The notes: generated by a model from the letters alone, not told the origin. Numbered from the stretch's first letter, positions 1 through 8,532 are shown. The stretch is DNA of 64,000 nucleotides from Frankia sp. RB7 (GCA_030403585.1 JAUEPE010000005.1:166378-230377); one strand, 5' to 3'. Numbers and translations: made by a program.

Positions 1-4
1 AGCG

Positions 5-1381
5 TCAGATCCAGCTCTGGAACAGCATCAGCCGGTTGAACACCCGCATCGACGTGCCGATGAAGGCGGCCGAGATCGGCAGCATCACTGCAAAGCCCAT
101 CGCGGCTACGCCAACATAGGCCCACAATAGCCAGCGCGGGAGGCCCTCTCTGCGCAGCACATAGACCAGCGCGAGCGAGGCCACGGTTGCGGCCGGCAGA
201 TAATAATAGATGAAGCCCAGAGTGCGCGGCAGCAGCGCCCAGGCGAGCCAGGGGCCGGAATAGAACGCCGCAATCAGGAACGCATCCCAGCGACGCGCGA
301 CGATGAAGTCGCGCAACACCACGACGAGCGCGAGCAGCGCCGGCAATGCGACCAGCGGGTTGCCGAGAAAAACCACCGCCGCGACATTGTCGTCCGAGGT
401 CTTGTCGAACAGGAACCAAACGGGCCGTGCCAGCAACGGCCAGGACGGCCATGAGCTCATGTAAGTATGGCCGGCGATCGCGGTGGTGGTGTTGTCGGCG
501 AAGATGCGGCGCTGCGCCTCGATCAGATCTGGCAACGACACTCCGTAGAGCGGAACAAAAGCGGCGAGATAAGTCACAGCCGGCAACAGCGCGAAGCACA
601 GCACGGCATGATGTGCTCTGAAGGCTGGCCAGAGATTCGGGCGATACCAGTCGCCTGGCTTGGCGTCGGCAAACAGCGTGTGCCAGCCCTGCATCAGGCG
701 GATCACCGCCAGGATGACGATGCAGACTCCGAGCGGAAACAGGCCGCTCCATTTGCAGGCGGCGGCGAGGCCGAACAACGCACCCGCGAGTGCGAACAGC
801 GCCTGCGGCCGCTCTCGTCGAAAGCCGTGCATGAAAGCGGCGATGGCGAGCAGACCGAAGCCGAGCGCGAAGATGTCGAGCATCGCGATGCGCGCCTGCA
901 CATAGAGCATCTGGTTGAACGCCGCGATCAGCGCCGCTGCGATCGCAGGTCCCTGCGATCCGAACAGCGCGAGACCGCAGAGATAGATCGCGACGATCGC
1001 GAGCGCACCGAACAACGTCGCCGGATAGCGCCAGCCAAATGCATTGTCGCCGAATGCGGCGATCGAACCCGCGATCAGCTCTTTCGCCAGCGGCGGATGC
1101 ATCGGATTGAGCATCGGTTGCGACGGCGTGGAGCCCAGCATCTGCCGCGCAGCCGGCACATAATGCACCTCGTCGAACACGAATTTATCCGGCGTCGCCA
1201 ACCCGATCAGCAGCGCGAGATGCGCAGCTAGGAAGATCGCGACAGCGATCACTGCGCTTCGCGACAATCTCGGAACCGCCTGTGCTTCACGCGACTGCTG
1301 TGGGGCTATTTTGCGTGGCAAATCTGCGTCACCGCGAATAAAAAACAACTCACCCGATCCATTGAACGCATTCCGCCGCAA
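5..1381 (-). CDS. GT39 (PMT-family) glycosyltransferase, integral membrane
   Basis: Predicted polytopic membrane glycosyltransferase of the dolichyl-phosphate-mannose-protein mannosyltransferase family, which transfers sugars from polyprenyl-phosphate donors at the outer face of the inner membrane. A first membrane helix at about residues 42-61 is followed by the acidic pair D70-E71 in FDEVHY and by a HPPLAKE motif, both typical of GT39. Many further hydrophobic segments follow. Length (458 aa) fits the family. The frame opens with a TTG at 1381; there is no ATG before the first membrane helix, so the exact start is uncertain. It is divergent from the FecR gene. The acceptor cannot be told from sequence. 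Confidence 0.8.
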   Translation of the reverse strand: MRRNAFNGSGELFFIRGDADLPRKIAPQQSREAQAVPRLSRSAVIAVAIFLAAHLALLIGLATPDKFVFDEVHYVPAARQMLGSTPSQPMLNPMHPPLAKELIAGSIAAFGDNAFGWRYPATLFGALAIVAIYLCGLALFGSQGPAIAAALIAAFNQMLYVQARIAMLDIFALGFGLLAIAAFMHGFRRERPQALFALAGALFGLAAACKWSGLFPLGVCIVILAVIRLMQGWHTLFADAKPGDWYRPNLWPAFRAHHAVLCFALLPAVTYLAAFVPLYGVSLPDLIEAQRRIFADNTTTAIAGHTYMSSWPSWPLLARPVWFLFDKTSDDNVAAVVFLGNPLVALPALLALVVVLRDFIVARRWDAFLIAAFYSGPWLAWALLPRTLGFIYYYLPAATVASLALVYVLRREGLPRWLLWAYVGVAAMGFAVMLPISAAFIGTSMRVFNRLMLFQSWI

Positions 1382-1470
1382 CTGTCACTAAGCTAACGCT
1401 CGTCTCACGCCGCGTGTAATAATTCTACCACAACACAGGCGTGCGCGATCAGGGACCGATCGGGTACGAT

Positions 1471-2172
1471 ATGAATTTGTGTTTTCTGCTTTTCCCTGCA
1501 CTGCTGTCGGCCACGCTGTGCGCTGCGACTTGCGCGCAGGCCCAAACGCGCGTCGGCGAAGCCGTCCTGGTTCAGAACGAAGTGGTGCGCGTCGCCGCGA
1601 CCCCGTCGCCGATCAGCGTCGGCGATAGTATGTTGCGTGACGAGACCGTGCGCACCGGCGCCGACAGCGCGGCGCGCTTCGTCATGGCCGACAGCACCAA
1701 TCTGTCGCTTGGACCGGGCGCCACGCTGAAGCTCGACCGCACCGTCTTCAACGACGAGCACAGCTATCGCGACGTCGCGATCCGCATGGCCACCGGCGCC
1801 TTCCGCTTCGTCACCGGACATTCGGAGAAGACCGCCTACAAGATCACGACGCCGCTCGCGACCATCGGCGTTCGCGGCACCACGCTCGACATCCTGTCGC
1901 AGCGCGGCCGCTCGGTCGTCGTGCTTCAGGAGGGCGCGGCCAGCGTCTGCACGTTGAACTTCCAGTGCGTTCAGCTCACCCAGCCGGGCGACACCGCGGT
2001 CATCACCTCGACCGGCGGCAAGATCTCCATCACCAAGACCAACACGCCGCCCTGGACTTTCGCCGCCAACTGCGCCGCGAATGCGGGACTGTGCGCCGTC
2101 AACCAATACGCCGACGCCTCGTCGACCATCACGCCCGCCGTCCACGACGACGGCACGCTGTGCGGGCGCTGA
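1471..2172 (+). CDS. FecR-domain secreted protein
   Basis: A 233-residue exported protein with an N-terminal signal peptide (hydrophobic residues 3-20, likely cleavage after AQA near residue 24) and a FecR-type domain, visible as the segments VRTGADSAARF, LGPGATLKLD and TIGVRGTTLDI. Here FecR domains are probably periplasmic or surface structural modules rather than iron-signalling proteins, because no sigma factor or TonB receptor is adjacent. The ATG at 1471 is preferred over an in-frame GTG at 1441 because it places the signal peptide at the N-terminus. It is followed after 2 bases by an outer-membrane barrel gene, so the two are very likely co-translated and act together at the envelope. 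Confidence 0.8.
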   Translation: MNLCFLLFPALLSATLCAATCAQAQTRVGEAVLVQNEVVRVAATPSPISVGDSMLRDETVRTGADSAARFVMADSTNLSLGPGATLKLDRTVFNDEHSYRDVAIRMATGAFRFVTGHSEKTAYKITTPLATIGVRGTTLDILSQRGRSVVVLQEGAASVCTLNFQCVQLTQPGDTAVITSTGGKISITKTNTPPWTFAANCAANAGLCAVNQYADASSTITPAVHDDGTLCGR

Positions 2173-2174
2173 CG

Positions 2175-3311
2175 ATGGCGCAGCTCGGCTTCAGACGGTT
2201 TGTACTGGCCGGCGCATTGAGCGCCGCCGCAGTCCTTGCACTGTTGGCGTTTGCGCTCGACGTCCGTCCGGCTGCGGCGCAGTCCACCTGCGAGTCCGAG
2301 TGCGGCGGGCCGAACCCCTATCCATCACCGACGTACTCGCCCTCCCCGAGTCCATATCCCTCGCCGAGCCCCTATCCATCGCCGAGCCCGTCCCCATCGC
2401 CGAGCCCAACTCCGACCGGCTCAGATTCGAGCGGAAACTCAATTGGCGGCCTCGCCAACCAGCGCTTCAACCAGATGATCACCAACCGCGTGCTCGGTAC
2501 GGTGCTGCTTGGCGTCAACGAGCAGGTCAATTGCAGCGACTGCGTCAGCGCGTTCGGTTCGGCCGGCTCGTTCTCGGCCGGCATCCACGGCCGCAAGGAG
2601 CTGACGCCCAATCTGTCGCTGCTCGCCGGCCTCGCCTACACGCAATACAGCGAGGGCGGTTACAACATCACCAGCGCACCGATCGGCGCCTTTGCGCTGC
2701 GCTATGACTTCACCGAATGGGGCTCGTCGCGTCCGTTCTTCGACGTCGGCACGATCCTGACGCCGTGGGAGAAGGCGCGCTACACCCGCAACTACAACAC
2801 CAGCCTCGGCCCGGTGAGCGTGACCAGTTCGACCAACGCCGCGAACTACGCGGTCTACGGTCGCGCCGGCTGGATGAGCCGGCTGTCACCGCAGGACGAG
2901 ATCGCGGCCTCCGTCGAGGTCTGGCAGCTCTGGCAGCGCGTATCGGGCTATGCGGACAACACAGTCGCGTTCAATCCGTTCGACGCCAGCATTGCGACCG
3001 GCACCGACCGCACCAGCCTGGTCAAGATCGGCGGCCAGTGGACCCATCTCTTCGCCGGCAACATCGAGACCAACATCAATGGCGGCTGGGTGCAGTCGTT
3101 CGCGAGCCATAGCGGCATCGTCGCCACCGTGACCGGCGACGGCACGGTGGTGCCGACGATGGGCAACCAGGGCTGGTTCGAATATGGCGGCCGCCTCGGC
3201 TTCCGCGTGCAGAAGGGCTGGACCGTGGACCTCTTCGCCAACGGCACGCTCGGCCCGCAGCCGGTCGGCAATACCATCCATGGCGGCTTGGGGCTGCGGA
3301 TTAATTATTAA
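2175..3311 (+). CDS. Autotransporter-like outer-membrane beta-barrel protein
   Basis: A 378-residue protein with a signal peptide (about residues 1-35), a low-complexity Pro-Ser-Tyr linker (about 47-81, built from PSPSPYP units) and a C-terminal region of alternating polar/aromatic strands ending in LRINY, the terminal aromatic expected of an outer-membrane barrel. The barrel (about 95-378) resembles autotransporter translocator domains. The linker between signal and barrel has no recognisable passenger, so this may be an anchor rather than a secretion pore. The start at 2175 lies 2 bases after the FecR stop codon; longer upstream in-frame sequence overlaps the FecR gene and lacks a signal peptide. 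Probably an operon with FecR. Confidence 0.75.
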   Translation: MAQLGFRRFVLAGALSAAAVLALLAFALDVRPAAAQSTCESECGGPNPYPSPTYSPSPSPYPSPSPYPSPSPSPSPSPTPTGSDSSGNSIGGLANQRFNQMITNRVLGTVLLGVNEQVNCSDCVSAFGSAGSFSAGIHGRKELTPNLSLLAGLAYTQYSEGGYNITSAPIGAFALRYDFTEWGSSRPFFDVGTILTPWEKARYTRNYNTSLGPVSVTSSTNAANYAVYGRAGWMSRLSPQDEIAASVEVWQLWQRVSGYADNTVAFNPFDASIATGTDRTSLVKIGGQWTHLFAGNIETNINGGWVQSFASHSGIVATVTGDGTVVPTMGNQGWFEYGGRLGFRVQKGWTVDLFANGTLGPQPVGNTIHGGLGLRINY

Positions 3312-3324
3312 ACCCCGATCTCCG

Positions 3325-3425
3325 CCGTCATGCCCCGCGAAGGGGCATCCAGTACGCCGCGGCTTTTCCGTATGATCGCGCTGTCTCGGAGTACTGGATC
3401 GCCTGGTCAAGCCGGGCGATGACAG
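3325..3425. repeat. Dispersed intergenic repeat, family A, copy 1
   Basis: Non-coding stretch downstream of the barrel gene. Its reverse complement contains the blocks CACTGTCATCGCCCGG and GCGATCCAGTACTCCGAGAC, which recur near 18624-18684. Internal complementary halves give it foldback potential. It looks like a REP/BIME-type dispersed element. Confidence 0.7.
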
Positions 3426-3452
3426 TGAGTACATGGCGAGAGCATCCCGCTC

Positions 3453-3941
3453 TCACGCCGCCGACTTGCCCTCGAACGCGCGGCGCAAGACATCCACGTC
3501 GAGCTTCACCATTTTCATCATGGCCTGCATCGCACGGGCGGCAGCCGCCTTGTCGGGGCTCGACAGGAAGTCGAACATCACCTTCGGCACCACCTGCCAG
3601 GACACGCCGTAGCGGTCATAGATCCAGCCGCATTGCTGCTCCTTGCCGCCGTTGGCGAGGAATGCATTCCAGACGCTGTCGACCTGAGCCTGATCGTCGC
3701 AATGGATCATCAGCGACAGCGCGTGGGTGTACTCCACCTTCATGCCGCCGTTGAGCGCGACCAGCGGCTGGCCGGCCACCGTAAACTCGACGACGAGTAC
3801 CGAGCCTTCCTCGCCGGACGGATTGTCCGCAACGTTGCGTTGAACGTGCGTGATGTTCGAATTCGGAACGAGCGAGACGTAGAACTTCGCGGCTTCCTCG
3901 GCATCGCCGTTGAACCACATGCAGGGCACGAGCTTGGACAT
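3453..3941 (-). CDS. VOC-superfamily protein, PhnB-like
   Basis: A 162-residue protein of the vicinal-oxygen-chelate fold, in the subgroup once called 3-demethylubiquinone-9 methyltransferase-like/PhnB-like. It starts MSKLVPCMWF, has GDAEEAAKFY typical of the first beta-alpha-beta unit, and the conserved CGWIYDRYGVSWQV segment in the second unit. No substrate is known for most members, and the metal ligands are not obvious. It lies 26 bases after another VOC gene on the same strand, so the two are probably co-transcribed with the upstream cupin gene. Confidence 0.8.
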   Translation of the reverse strand: MSKLVPCMWFNGDAEEAAKFYVSLVPNSNITHVQRNVADNPSGEEGSVLVVEFTVAGQPLVALNGGMKVEYTHALSLMIHCDDQAQVDSVWNAFLANGGKEQQCGWIYDRYGVSWQVVPKVMFDFLSSPDKAAAARAMQAMMKMVKLDVDVLRRAFEGKSAA

Positions 3942-3967
3942 TGGGAATGCTCCTCTTCAGCTTTCGA

Positions 3968-4396
3968 TCAGGCGTTCGCCATGGCCGGCTTCGGGGGGAC
4001 CGCTGCCATGTCGAGCCAGTTCACGCCCCACATATGACCGTCCGGATCCTCGAAGCTGCGGCCATACATAAAATCGTGTTCGTCAATCGGGCTGGGATCG
4101 GCCACGCCGCCCGCTGCCGCGGCCTTGCCCACGATATCGTCGACCTCGTTCCGGCTATCGGCGGACAGGCAGAACAGCACCTGATTCGAGGTCTTCGCAT
4201 CGGCGATCGGCTTCGGCGTGAAATGACGGAATTTGTCGTGGGTCGTCAGCATCACGTAGATGGTCTCGGAAAAGACCATGCAGCTCGCCGTGTCGTCGCT
4301 GAATTGCGGGTTCCTGGTCGCGCCGATCGCCTCATAAAAGGCGGTCGCACGCTTGAGGTCGGTCACGGGTAGATTGAGGAAAATCATCCTGGGCAT
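3968..4396 (-). CDS. VOC-family (glyoxalase-like) protein
   Basis: A 142-residue VOC protein: MPRMIFLNLPVTDLKRATAF opens the first module and FEDPDGHMWG near the C-terminus is the classic second-module signature ending in a glyoxalase-type fold. The start at 4396 is chosen because AAGGAG lies a few bases upstream; an in-frame start at 4426 would run through a strong hairpin. The enzyme activity is unknown; members include dioxygenases, isomerases and antibiotic-binding proteins. It sits between a cupin gene and a PhnB-like gene on the same strand. The hairpin immediately upstream may control its translation. Confidence 0.8.
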   Translation of the reverse strand: MPRMIFLNLPVTDLKRATAFYEAIGATRNPQFSDDTASCMVFSETIYVMLTTHDKFRHFTPKPIADAKTSNQVLFCLSADSRNEVDDIVGKAAAAGGVADPSPIDEHDFMYGRSFEDPDGHMWGVNWLDMAAVPPKPAMANA

Positions 4397-4403
4397 CGGA
4401 AGC

Positions 4404-4429
4404 TCCTTGGGCGGGGTTCTGCCCAAGGA
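4404..4429 (-). promoter_or_regulatory. Hairpin that would cover the ribosome binding site of the VOC gene
   Basis: On the minus strand a perfect 9-bp inverted repeat (TCCTTGGGC / GCCCAAGGA) with an 8-base loop ends 7 bases before the ATG at 4396. The 3' arm contains the AAGGA of the ribosome binding site and the 5' arm is complementary to it, so the fold would hide the site. This could be a translational switch or thermosensor; it lacks a U-tract, so it is not a standard terminator. Confidence 0.45.
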
Positions 4430-4526
4430 CGGATGGCTGAGCCGCCGTCCGACACGACTTCCGAAATATTTTTCCGACGGGCGGCTGTGGGCTTCTGTCG
4501 CACCGAACCCCGCGCGGTCTTCGGCC

Positions 4527-5042
4527 TTACTTCTTCTCGTTCGGGTCCCGGTGGACGGGATCGATCCAGAGCACGGTCTCGGGCTTCTCGACCGGCTCGA
4601 TGTCGAGATTGATCGCGACCGCCTCGCCGTCGCTGCGCACCAACACGCATTCCAGCACCTCGTCGCGGCTGGCGTTGATCTCCTGGTGCGGCACGTAAGG
4701 CGGCACGAAAATGAAATCGCCCGGGCCCGCCTCGGCCGTGAATTGCAGGCTCTCGCCCCAGCGCATCCGCGCCCTGCCCTTCACCACATAGATCACGCTT
4801 TCGAGATGGCCGTGGTGATGCGCGCCGGTCTTGGCATCGGGCTTGATGCTGACGGTGCCCGCCCACAATTTCTGCGCGCCGACGCGGGCGAAATTGATCG
4901 CGGCCGCGCGGTCCATGCCCGCTGTCGACGGAACATTGGTGTCGAGCTGATTGCCGGGAATGACACGCACGCCGTCATGTTTCCAGCGATCGTCGTGATG
5001 ATCGTGGTCATGGTGGGAATGCGAATGGTCATGGCCGGTCAT
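4527..5042 (-). CDS. Cupin-domain protein with His-rich N-terminus
   Basis: A 171-residue single-domain cupin. Residues 3-18 are almost entirely His and Asp/Ser, a likely metal-binding tail. The two cupin motifs are visible: HHGHLESVIYVVKG (motif 1, metal ligands H, H and E) and GDFIFVPPYVPHQEIN (motif 2, third His). Cupins of this size are often metal-dependent isomerases, dioxygenases or sugar-binding proteins; the specific reaction is not recognisable. The ATG at 5042 is preferred to an in-frame start at 5099, because the latter adds an unconserved stretch. It is the first of three same-strand genes with two VOC proteins. Confidence 0.8.
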   Translation of the reverse strand: MTGHDHSHSHHDHDHHDDRWKHDGVRVIPGNQLDTNVPSTAGMDRAAAINFARVGAQKLWAGTVSIKPDAKTGAHHHGHLESVIYVVKGRARMRWGESLQFTAEAGPGDFIFVPPYVPHQEINASRDEVLECVLVRSDGEAVAINLDIEPVEKPETVLWIDPVHRDPNEKK

Positions 5043-5113
5043 GGGTCTTGCTTTCTGTTGGTTCCGTGCGCGCGAAACTAACCAAAGCCGCGACATCAAG
5101 CCATACCAAAATC

Positions 5114-5138
5114 GGAACCCTCGTGGCCATCAGGCGTT
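5114..5138 (+). promoter_or_regulatory. Candidate EcfG (general stress response) promoter
   Basis: GGAAC at 5114-5118 and CGTT at 5135-5138 are separated by exactly 16 bases, the consensus for the alphaproteobacterial EcfG sigma factor. It lies 31 bases upstream of the csbD-like start codon. Stress control of CsbD proteins is well known in other bacteria, which supports the assignment. Confidence 0.65.
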
Positions 5139-5169
5139 GTTATTCCGAGCATACTGGAAGGAGAGTTTC

Positions 5170-5388
5170 ATGAGCAGCACCACTGACAAGATCAAGGGCA
5201 CCGCCAACGAAGCCATAGGCAAGGCCAAGCAGGGCATCGGTGAGGCAACCGGTTCCGAGCGCCTGCAGGGCGAAGGCGTGGTCCAGGAGGTCAAGGGCAA
5301 GGGCCAGAAGGCCATGGGCGATGCCAAGGATTCCGCAAAGGAAGCGATCGATCGCGCCGCTGCGGCCGGGAAGCGCGCGGCTGAGTAA
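5170..5388 (+). CDS. CsbD-family stress protein
   Basis: A 72-residue hydrophilic, Lys/Ala/Gly-rich protein with the CsbD signature: TDKIKGTANEAIGKAKQ at the N-terminus and a second GEGVVQEVKGKGQKAMGDAK unit. CsbD proteins are small general-stress proteins of unknown mechanism, predicted helical or disordered. The ATG at 5170 follows a good ribosome binding site (GGAAGGAGAG). A candidate EcfG promoter lies upstream and a bidirectional terminator downstream, so this appears to be a monocistronic stress gene. Confidence 0.9.
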   Translation: MSSTTDKIKGTANEAIGKAKQGIGEATGSERLQGEGVVQEVKGKGQKAMGDAKDSAKEAIDRAAAAGKRAAE

Positions 5389-5406
5389 CGCGCGTAACAT
5401 AGAAAT

Positions 5407-5440
5407 GAAAAGACCGGCCGAGAGGCCGGTCTTTTTGTTG
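5407..5440. terminator. Bidirectional intrinsic terminator
   Basis: A perfect 9-bp GC-rich stem (AGACCGGCC / GGCCGGTCT, 5411-5419 with 5424-5432) with a GAGA loop is flanked by A residues on the left and TTTTT on the right. It sits between the convergent csbD-like and FKBP genes and can serve both. Confidence 0.85.
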
Positions 5441-5445
5441 TTTGC

Positions 5446-5985
5446 TCACTTCACCGCGAGCAGTTCCACGTCAAACATCAGCGTCGCGTTCGGCGGGATC
5501 ACACCGCCGGCACCGCGGGCGCCATAGCCGAGTTGCGGCGGGATGATCAGCGTGCGCTTGCCGCCAACCTTCATCGTGGAGACGCCCTCGTCCCAGCCGG
5601 CGATGACGCGGCCCTTGCCGATTGGGAATTCGAACGGCTCTTTGCGATCGACGGACGAGTCGAACTTCTTGCCCTTCTGGCCATTCTCATAGAGCCAACC
5701 GGTATAATGCATCACGCAAATCTGGCCGGGCTTCGGCGAAGCGCCGGTGCCGACGACGCTGTCGATAGTCTGCAAGCCTGAAGCTGTGGTCATGGGTTTT
5801 CCTGCGGTCTGGGCCGATGCCGTGGTGGAGACGAATGTCGAGACGCCGGCGATCACAATGATCGCGAGGGCCGACATGATGGCGAGGAGTGCGCGCTGAA
5901 ACGCTGCATAGAACACCTTCCGTTTGAGGCGAAAGGTGTCTAGCGCAATGCGGTTGTCGTTTCCAGCCCTCGGGTCCTCGATCAA
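5446..5985 (-). CDS. FKBP-type peptidyl-prolyl cis-trans isomerase, exported
   Basis: Proline isomerase with a single FKBP domain: VMHYTGWLYENGQKGKKFDSS near the start and GWDEGVSTMKVGGKRTL, GYGARGAGGVIPPNATL at the end, all classic FKBP core motifs with the active-site aromatic residues. An N-terminal hydrophobic stretch ending ASAQ suggests periplasmic export. The start is uncertain: a TTG at 5985 overlaps the stop codon of the upstream ggt gene (possible translational coupling), a GTG lies at 5916 and an ATG at 5877; none has a convincing ribosome binding site. Probably transcribed with ggt. Confidence 0.85.
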   Translation of the reverse strand: MIEDPRAGNDNRIALDTFRLKRKVFYAAFQRALLAIMSALAIIVIAGVSTFVSTTASAQTAGKPMTTASGLQTIDSVVGTGASPKPGQICVMHYTGWLYENGQKGKKFDSSVDRKEPFEFPIGKGRVIAGWDEGVSTMKVGGKRTLIIPPQLGYGARGAGGVIPPNATLMFDVELLAVK

Positions 5986-7568
5986 TAGCCGAGCGCGCAG
6001 CCGTCCTTGCGCGGATCAGAACCACCGGTCAGCGTACCCTTGTCCCAGTCAATCCAGATGGCCTGGGCGCCGCCGAGCGGGCCGACCACGCTGGTGGTCT
6101 TGTGGCCGAGCTTCTTGAGGCCCTCGACGATATCGGCCGGTACGCTGTCCTCGAGCTGGTACTGGCCCTCGTAGTGCAGGCCGCGCGGCATATCTATGGC
6201 CTCCTGCACGTCGCAGCCATAGTCGAGGATGTTGGTCACGACGTGGGTCTGGCCGACCGGCTGATACTGACCGCCCATCACCGCAAACGGCATCACCGAG
6301 CGACCGCCTTTGGTGAGCAGGCCCGGCATGATGGTGTGCAGCGGTCGCTTGCCGCCTTCGATGCAGTTCGGGTGACCCGGCTGAATGCGGAAGCCGCCGG
6401 CGCGGTTCTGCAACAGCACGCCAGTCTTGTTCGAGACGATGGCGGAGCCGAACGAATGTGCGACCGAATTGATGAACGAGCAGACGTTGCGGTCCTTGTC
6501 CACGACCGTAATGTAGATGGTCGAGGGATTCATCGGCGGCGCGACGTTCGGGAGGTCGAGCATGCCGTCGAGGCGGATCTTGCTGATGTACTCGTCGGCA
6601 AAGCCCTTTGCGAGCATCTCGGCAACGTTGATCTTCATATGTTCGGGGTCGGCGACATGCATCTCGCGATTCATGTAGGCGATGCGCGCGGCCTCGGCTT
6701 CGAGATGGAAGCGTTCGACGCTGAGCGGCGCGAACTTCGTCAGATCGAAGCGCGACAGGATGTTGAGCATCAAGAGTGCGGTGACGCCGGGGCCGTTCGG
6801 CGGGCACTGCCAGACGTCATAGCCCTTGTACATGGTGCCGATCGGCGTCGTCGTCTCGGTGGTGTGCGCGGCGAAATCGTCGAGCGTGTGCAGGCCGCCG
6901 ATGCCGCGCAGGGTCTCGACCATATCCTCCGCGATCGCACCCTTGTAGAAGGCGTCGCGGCCGTCCCTGGCGATCGCGCGCAGCGTCTTGCCGAGTTCGG
7001 CCTGGCAGATGACGTCGCCGGCCACCGGCGGCTTGCCGCCCGGCAGCAGGTAACGCACGGTGTTGGTGCCGCCCTTCAGCTTCTCGAACTGGTTCTTCCA
7101 GTCGAAGGCGATGCGGGGGGCGACGACATAGCCCTCTTCCGCCGCCTTGATCGCGGGCTGCAGCAGCCGGTCGAAGCCGAACTTGCCGTGGTCGCGCAGC
7201 ACGGTTGCAAACGCATCGATCACGCCGGGGATCGAGACCGCATGCGCCGAGGTCAGCGGCACGGACGTAATCTTGCGCTCGAGATACCAGTCGGCGTTGG
7301 CAGCCTTGGGCGCCCGGCCGGAGCCGTTATAGGCGATGATCTTGCCCTCGCCGCGCGGCTGGATCAGCGCAAAGCAGTCGCCGCCGATGCCGGTCGATTG
7401 CGGCTCGATCACGCCGAGCACGGCAGACCCAGCCACCGCCGCGTCTACGGCCGTACCGCCCTCGCGCAGCACCTCGATCGCGGCAAGAGATGCCTGCGGA
7501 TGCGAAGTCGCGACCATCGCGTTGGTGGCGTGGACCGTGGACCTGCCGGGGAAATGGAAGTTTCTCAT
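5982..7568 (-). CDS. ggt: Gamma-glutamyltransferase family protein
   Basis: A 528-residue Ntn-hydrolase of the gamma-glutamyltranspeptidase family, which cleaves and transfers gamma-glutamyl groups after autoproteolysis into two subunits. The N-terminal ATSHPQASLAA and EGGTAVDAAVA motifs and the small-subunit start STIYITVVDKDRN are visible; T350 in that segment is the expected processing site and nucleophile. The GGF motif of the oxyanion region follows. No clear signal peptide is seen, so this may be one of the cytoplasmic or acylase-like members rather than classical periplasmic Ggt. It overlaps the FKBP frame downstream by a few bases. Confidence 0.85.
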   Translation of the reverse strand: MRNFHFPGRSTVHATNAMVATSHPQASLAAIEVLREGGTAVDAAVAGSAVLGVIEPQSTGIGGDCFALIQPRGEGKIIAYNGSGRAPKAANADWYLERKITSVPLTSAHAVSIPGVIDAFATVLRDHGKFGFDRLLQPAIKAAEEGYVVAPRIAFDWKNQFEKLKGGTNTVRYLLPGGKPPVAGDVICQAELGKTLRAIARDGRDAFYKGAIAEDMVETLRGIGGLHTLDDFAAHTTETTTPIGTMYKGYDVWQCPPNGPGVTALLMLNILSRFDLTKFAPLSVERFHLEAEAARIAYMNREMHVADPEHMKINVAEMLAKGFADEYISKIRLDGMLDLPNVAPPMNPSTIYITVVDKDRNVCSFINSVAHSFGSAIVSNKTGVLLQNRAGGFRIQPGHPNCIEGGKRPLHTIMPGLLTKGGRSVMPFAVMGGQYQPVGQTHVVTNILDYGCDVQEAIDMPRGLHYEGQYQLEDSVPADIVEGLKKLGHKTTSVVGPLGGAQAIWIDWDKGTLTGGSDPRKDGCALGY

Positions 7569-7764
7569 CGAAGTTTTGCTCTCTCAGGGCCGTCTAGGCG
7601 AAGTCTTGGCGCGCGTGCGGCGCCATCTCGGAAAACCGGGCCTTCATGACACATTCCGGGGCGACCGGGCAATGCTGGCATACCAGGGAAATGGCTGCCA
7701 TTCGCTGGGAATAGGGCTGTTGGTTGCGGGTTTTCTGAGCGCCGGCCGCCTGCTAAACGGGCGC

Positions 7765-8532
7765 ATGATTTACAAGGTCTGCGCCTTCTACCAGTTCGCC
7801 GCCCTGCCCGATTACCGCGAGCTGCGCGAGCCGCTACGCGCGTTCTGTGACGGCCTGTCCCTGAAGGGCAGCGTGCTGCTGGCCGAGGAGGGCATCAACG
7901 GCACGATCGCGGGCGCGCCTGATGCGATCGACGCCTTCGCCCACGAACTCGCGCATGGCGTGCTGTTCGGCGACCGGCTGAACAATCTCGAACTGAAATG
8001 CTCGACCGCCGAGGCAATGCCGTTCGGCCGGCTCAAGGTCCGGCTGAAGAAGGAGATCGTCACGCTTGGCGATGCAGACGCCGATCCGACCCGGCAAGTC
8101 GGCACCTATGTCGAGGCTGCCGAATGGAACGCGCTGATCGCCTCGCCCGACACGCTGGTGCTCGACACCCGCAACGCCTTCGAGGTGGCGATGGGCACGT
8201 TCGAGGGCGCGGTGGATCCTGACATCAAGAGCTTTGGCCAGTTCAAGGATTTCGCCGCCGAGAAGCTCGATCCTTCAAAGCACCGGCGCATCGCGATGTT
8301 CTGCACCGGCGGCATCCGCTGCGAGAAGGCGAGCGCGCATCTGCTGGCGCGCGGCTTTGCCGAGGTCTATCACCTCAAGGGCGGCATTTTGAAGTATCTG
8401 GAAGAGGTGCCGGAAGCGCAAAGCCGCTGGCGCGGCGAATGTTTTGTGTTCGACGAACGCGTGGCGCTCGGTCACGGATTGCGCGAACGGGACCTGCGCG
8501 AACAGGAATTGGGGCACGCACGTGACGAATGA
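7765..8532 (+). CDS. trhO: tRNA uridine(34) hydroxylase TrhO (rhodanese domain)
   Basis: A 255-residue protein of the YceA/TrhO family, which hydroxylates uridine 34 of certain tRNAs to 5-hydroxyuridine using oxygen. The N-terminal acylphosphatase-like part has EEGINGTIAG, and the rhodanese domain carries LDTRNAFEVAMGTFEGA and the catalytic FCTGGIRCEKAS loop with C180. The ATG at 7765 matches the usual start (MIYKVCAFYQF). Its 3' end overlaps the slyX start by 11 bases, so the two are co-translated. Confidence 0.92.
   Translation: MIYKVCAFYQFAALPDYRELREPLRAFCDGLSLKGSVLLAEEGINGTIAGAPDAIDAFAHELAHGVLFGDRLNNLELKCSTAEAMPFGRLKVRLKKEIVTLGDADADPTRQVGTYVEAAEWNALIASPDTLVLDTRNAFEVAMGTFEGAVDPDIKSFGQFKDFAAEKLDPSKHRRIAMFCTGGIRCEKASAHLLARGFAEVYHLKGGILKYLEEVPEAQSRWRGECFVFDERVALGHGLRERDLREQELGHARDE

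Noticed and set aside
2300..2420. CCATCGCCGAG-type short repeats were considered as a microsatellite for phase variation.
   Set aside because: Units are multiples of three and encode a Pro-Ser-Tyr linker in an intact gene; loss of a unit would not shift the frame.
4441..4490. GCCGCCGTC and GACGGGCGGC form an imperfect inverted repeat that could terminate the cupin transcript.
   Set aside because: The stem has a bulge and a 30-base loop, and there is no T-tract on the relevant strand.
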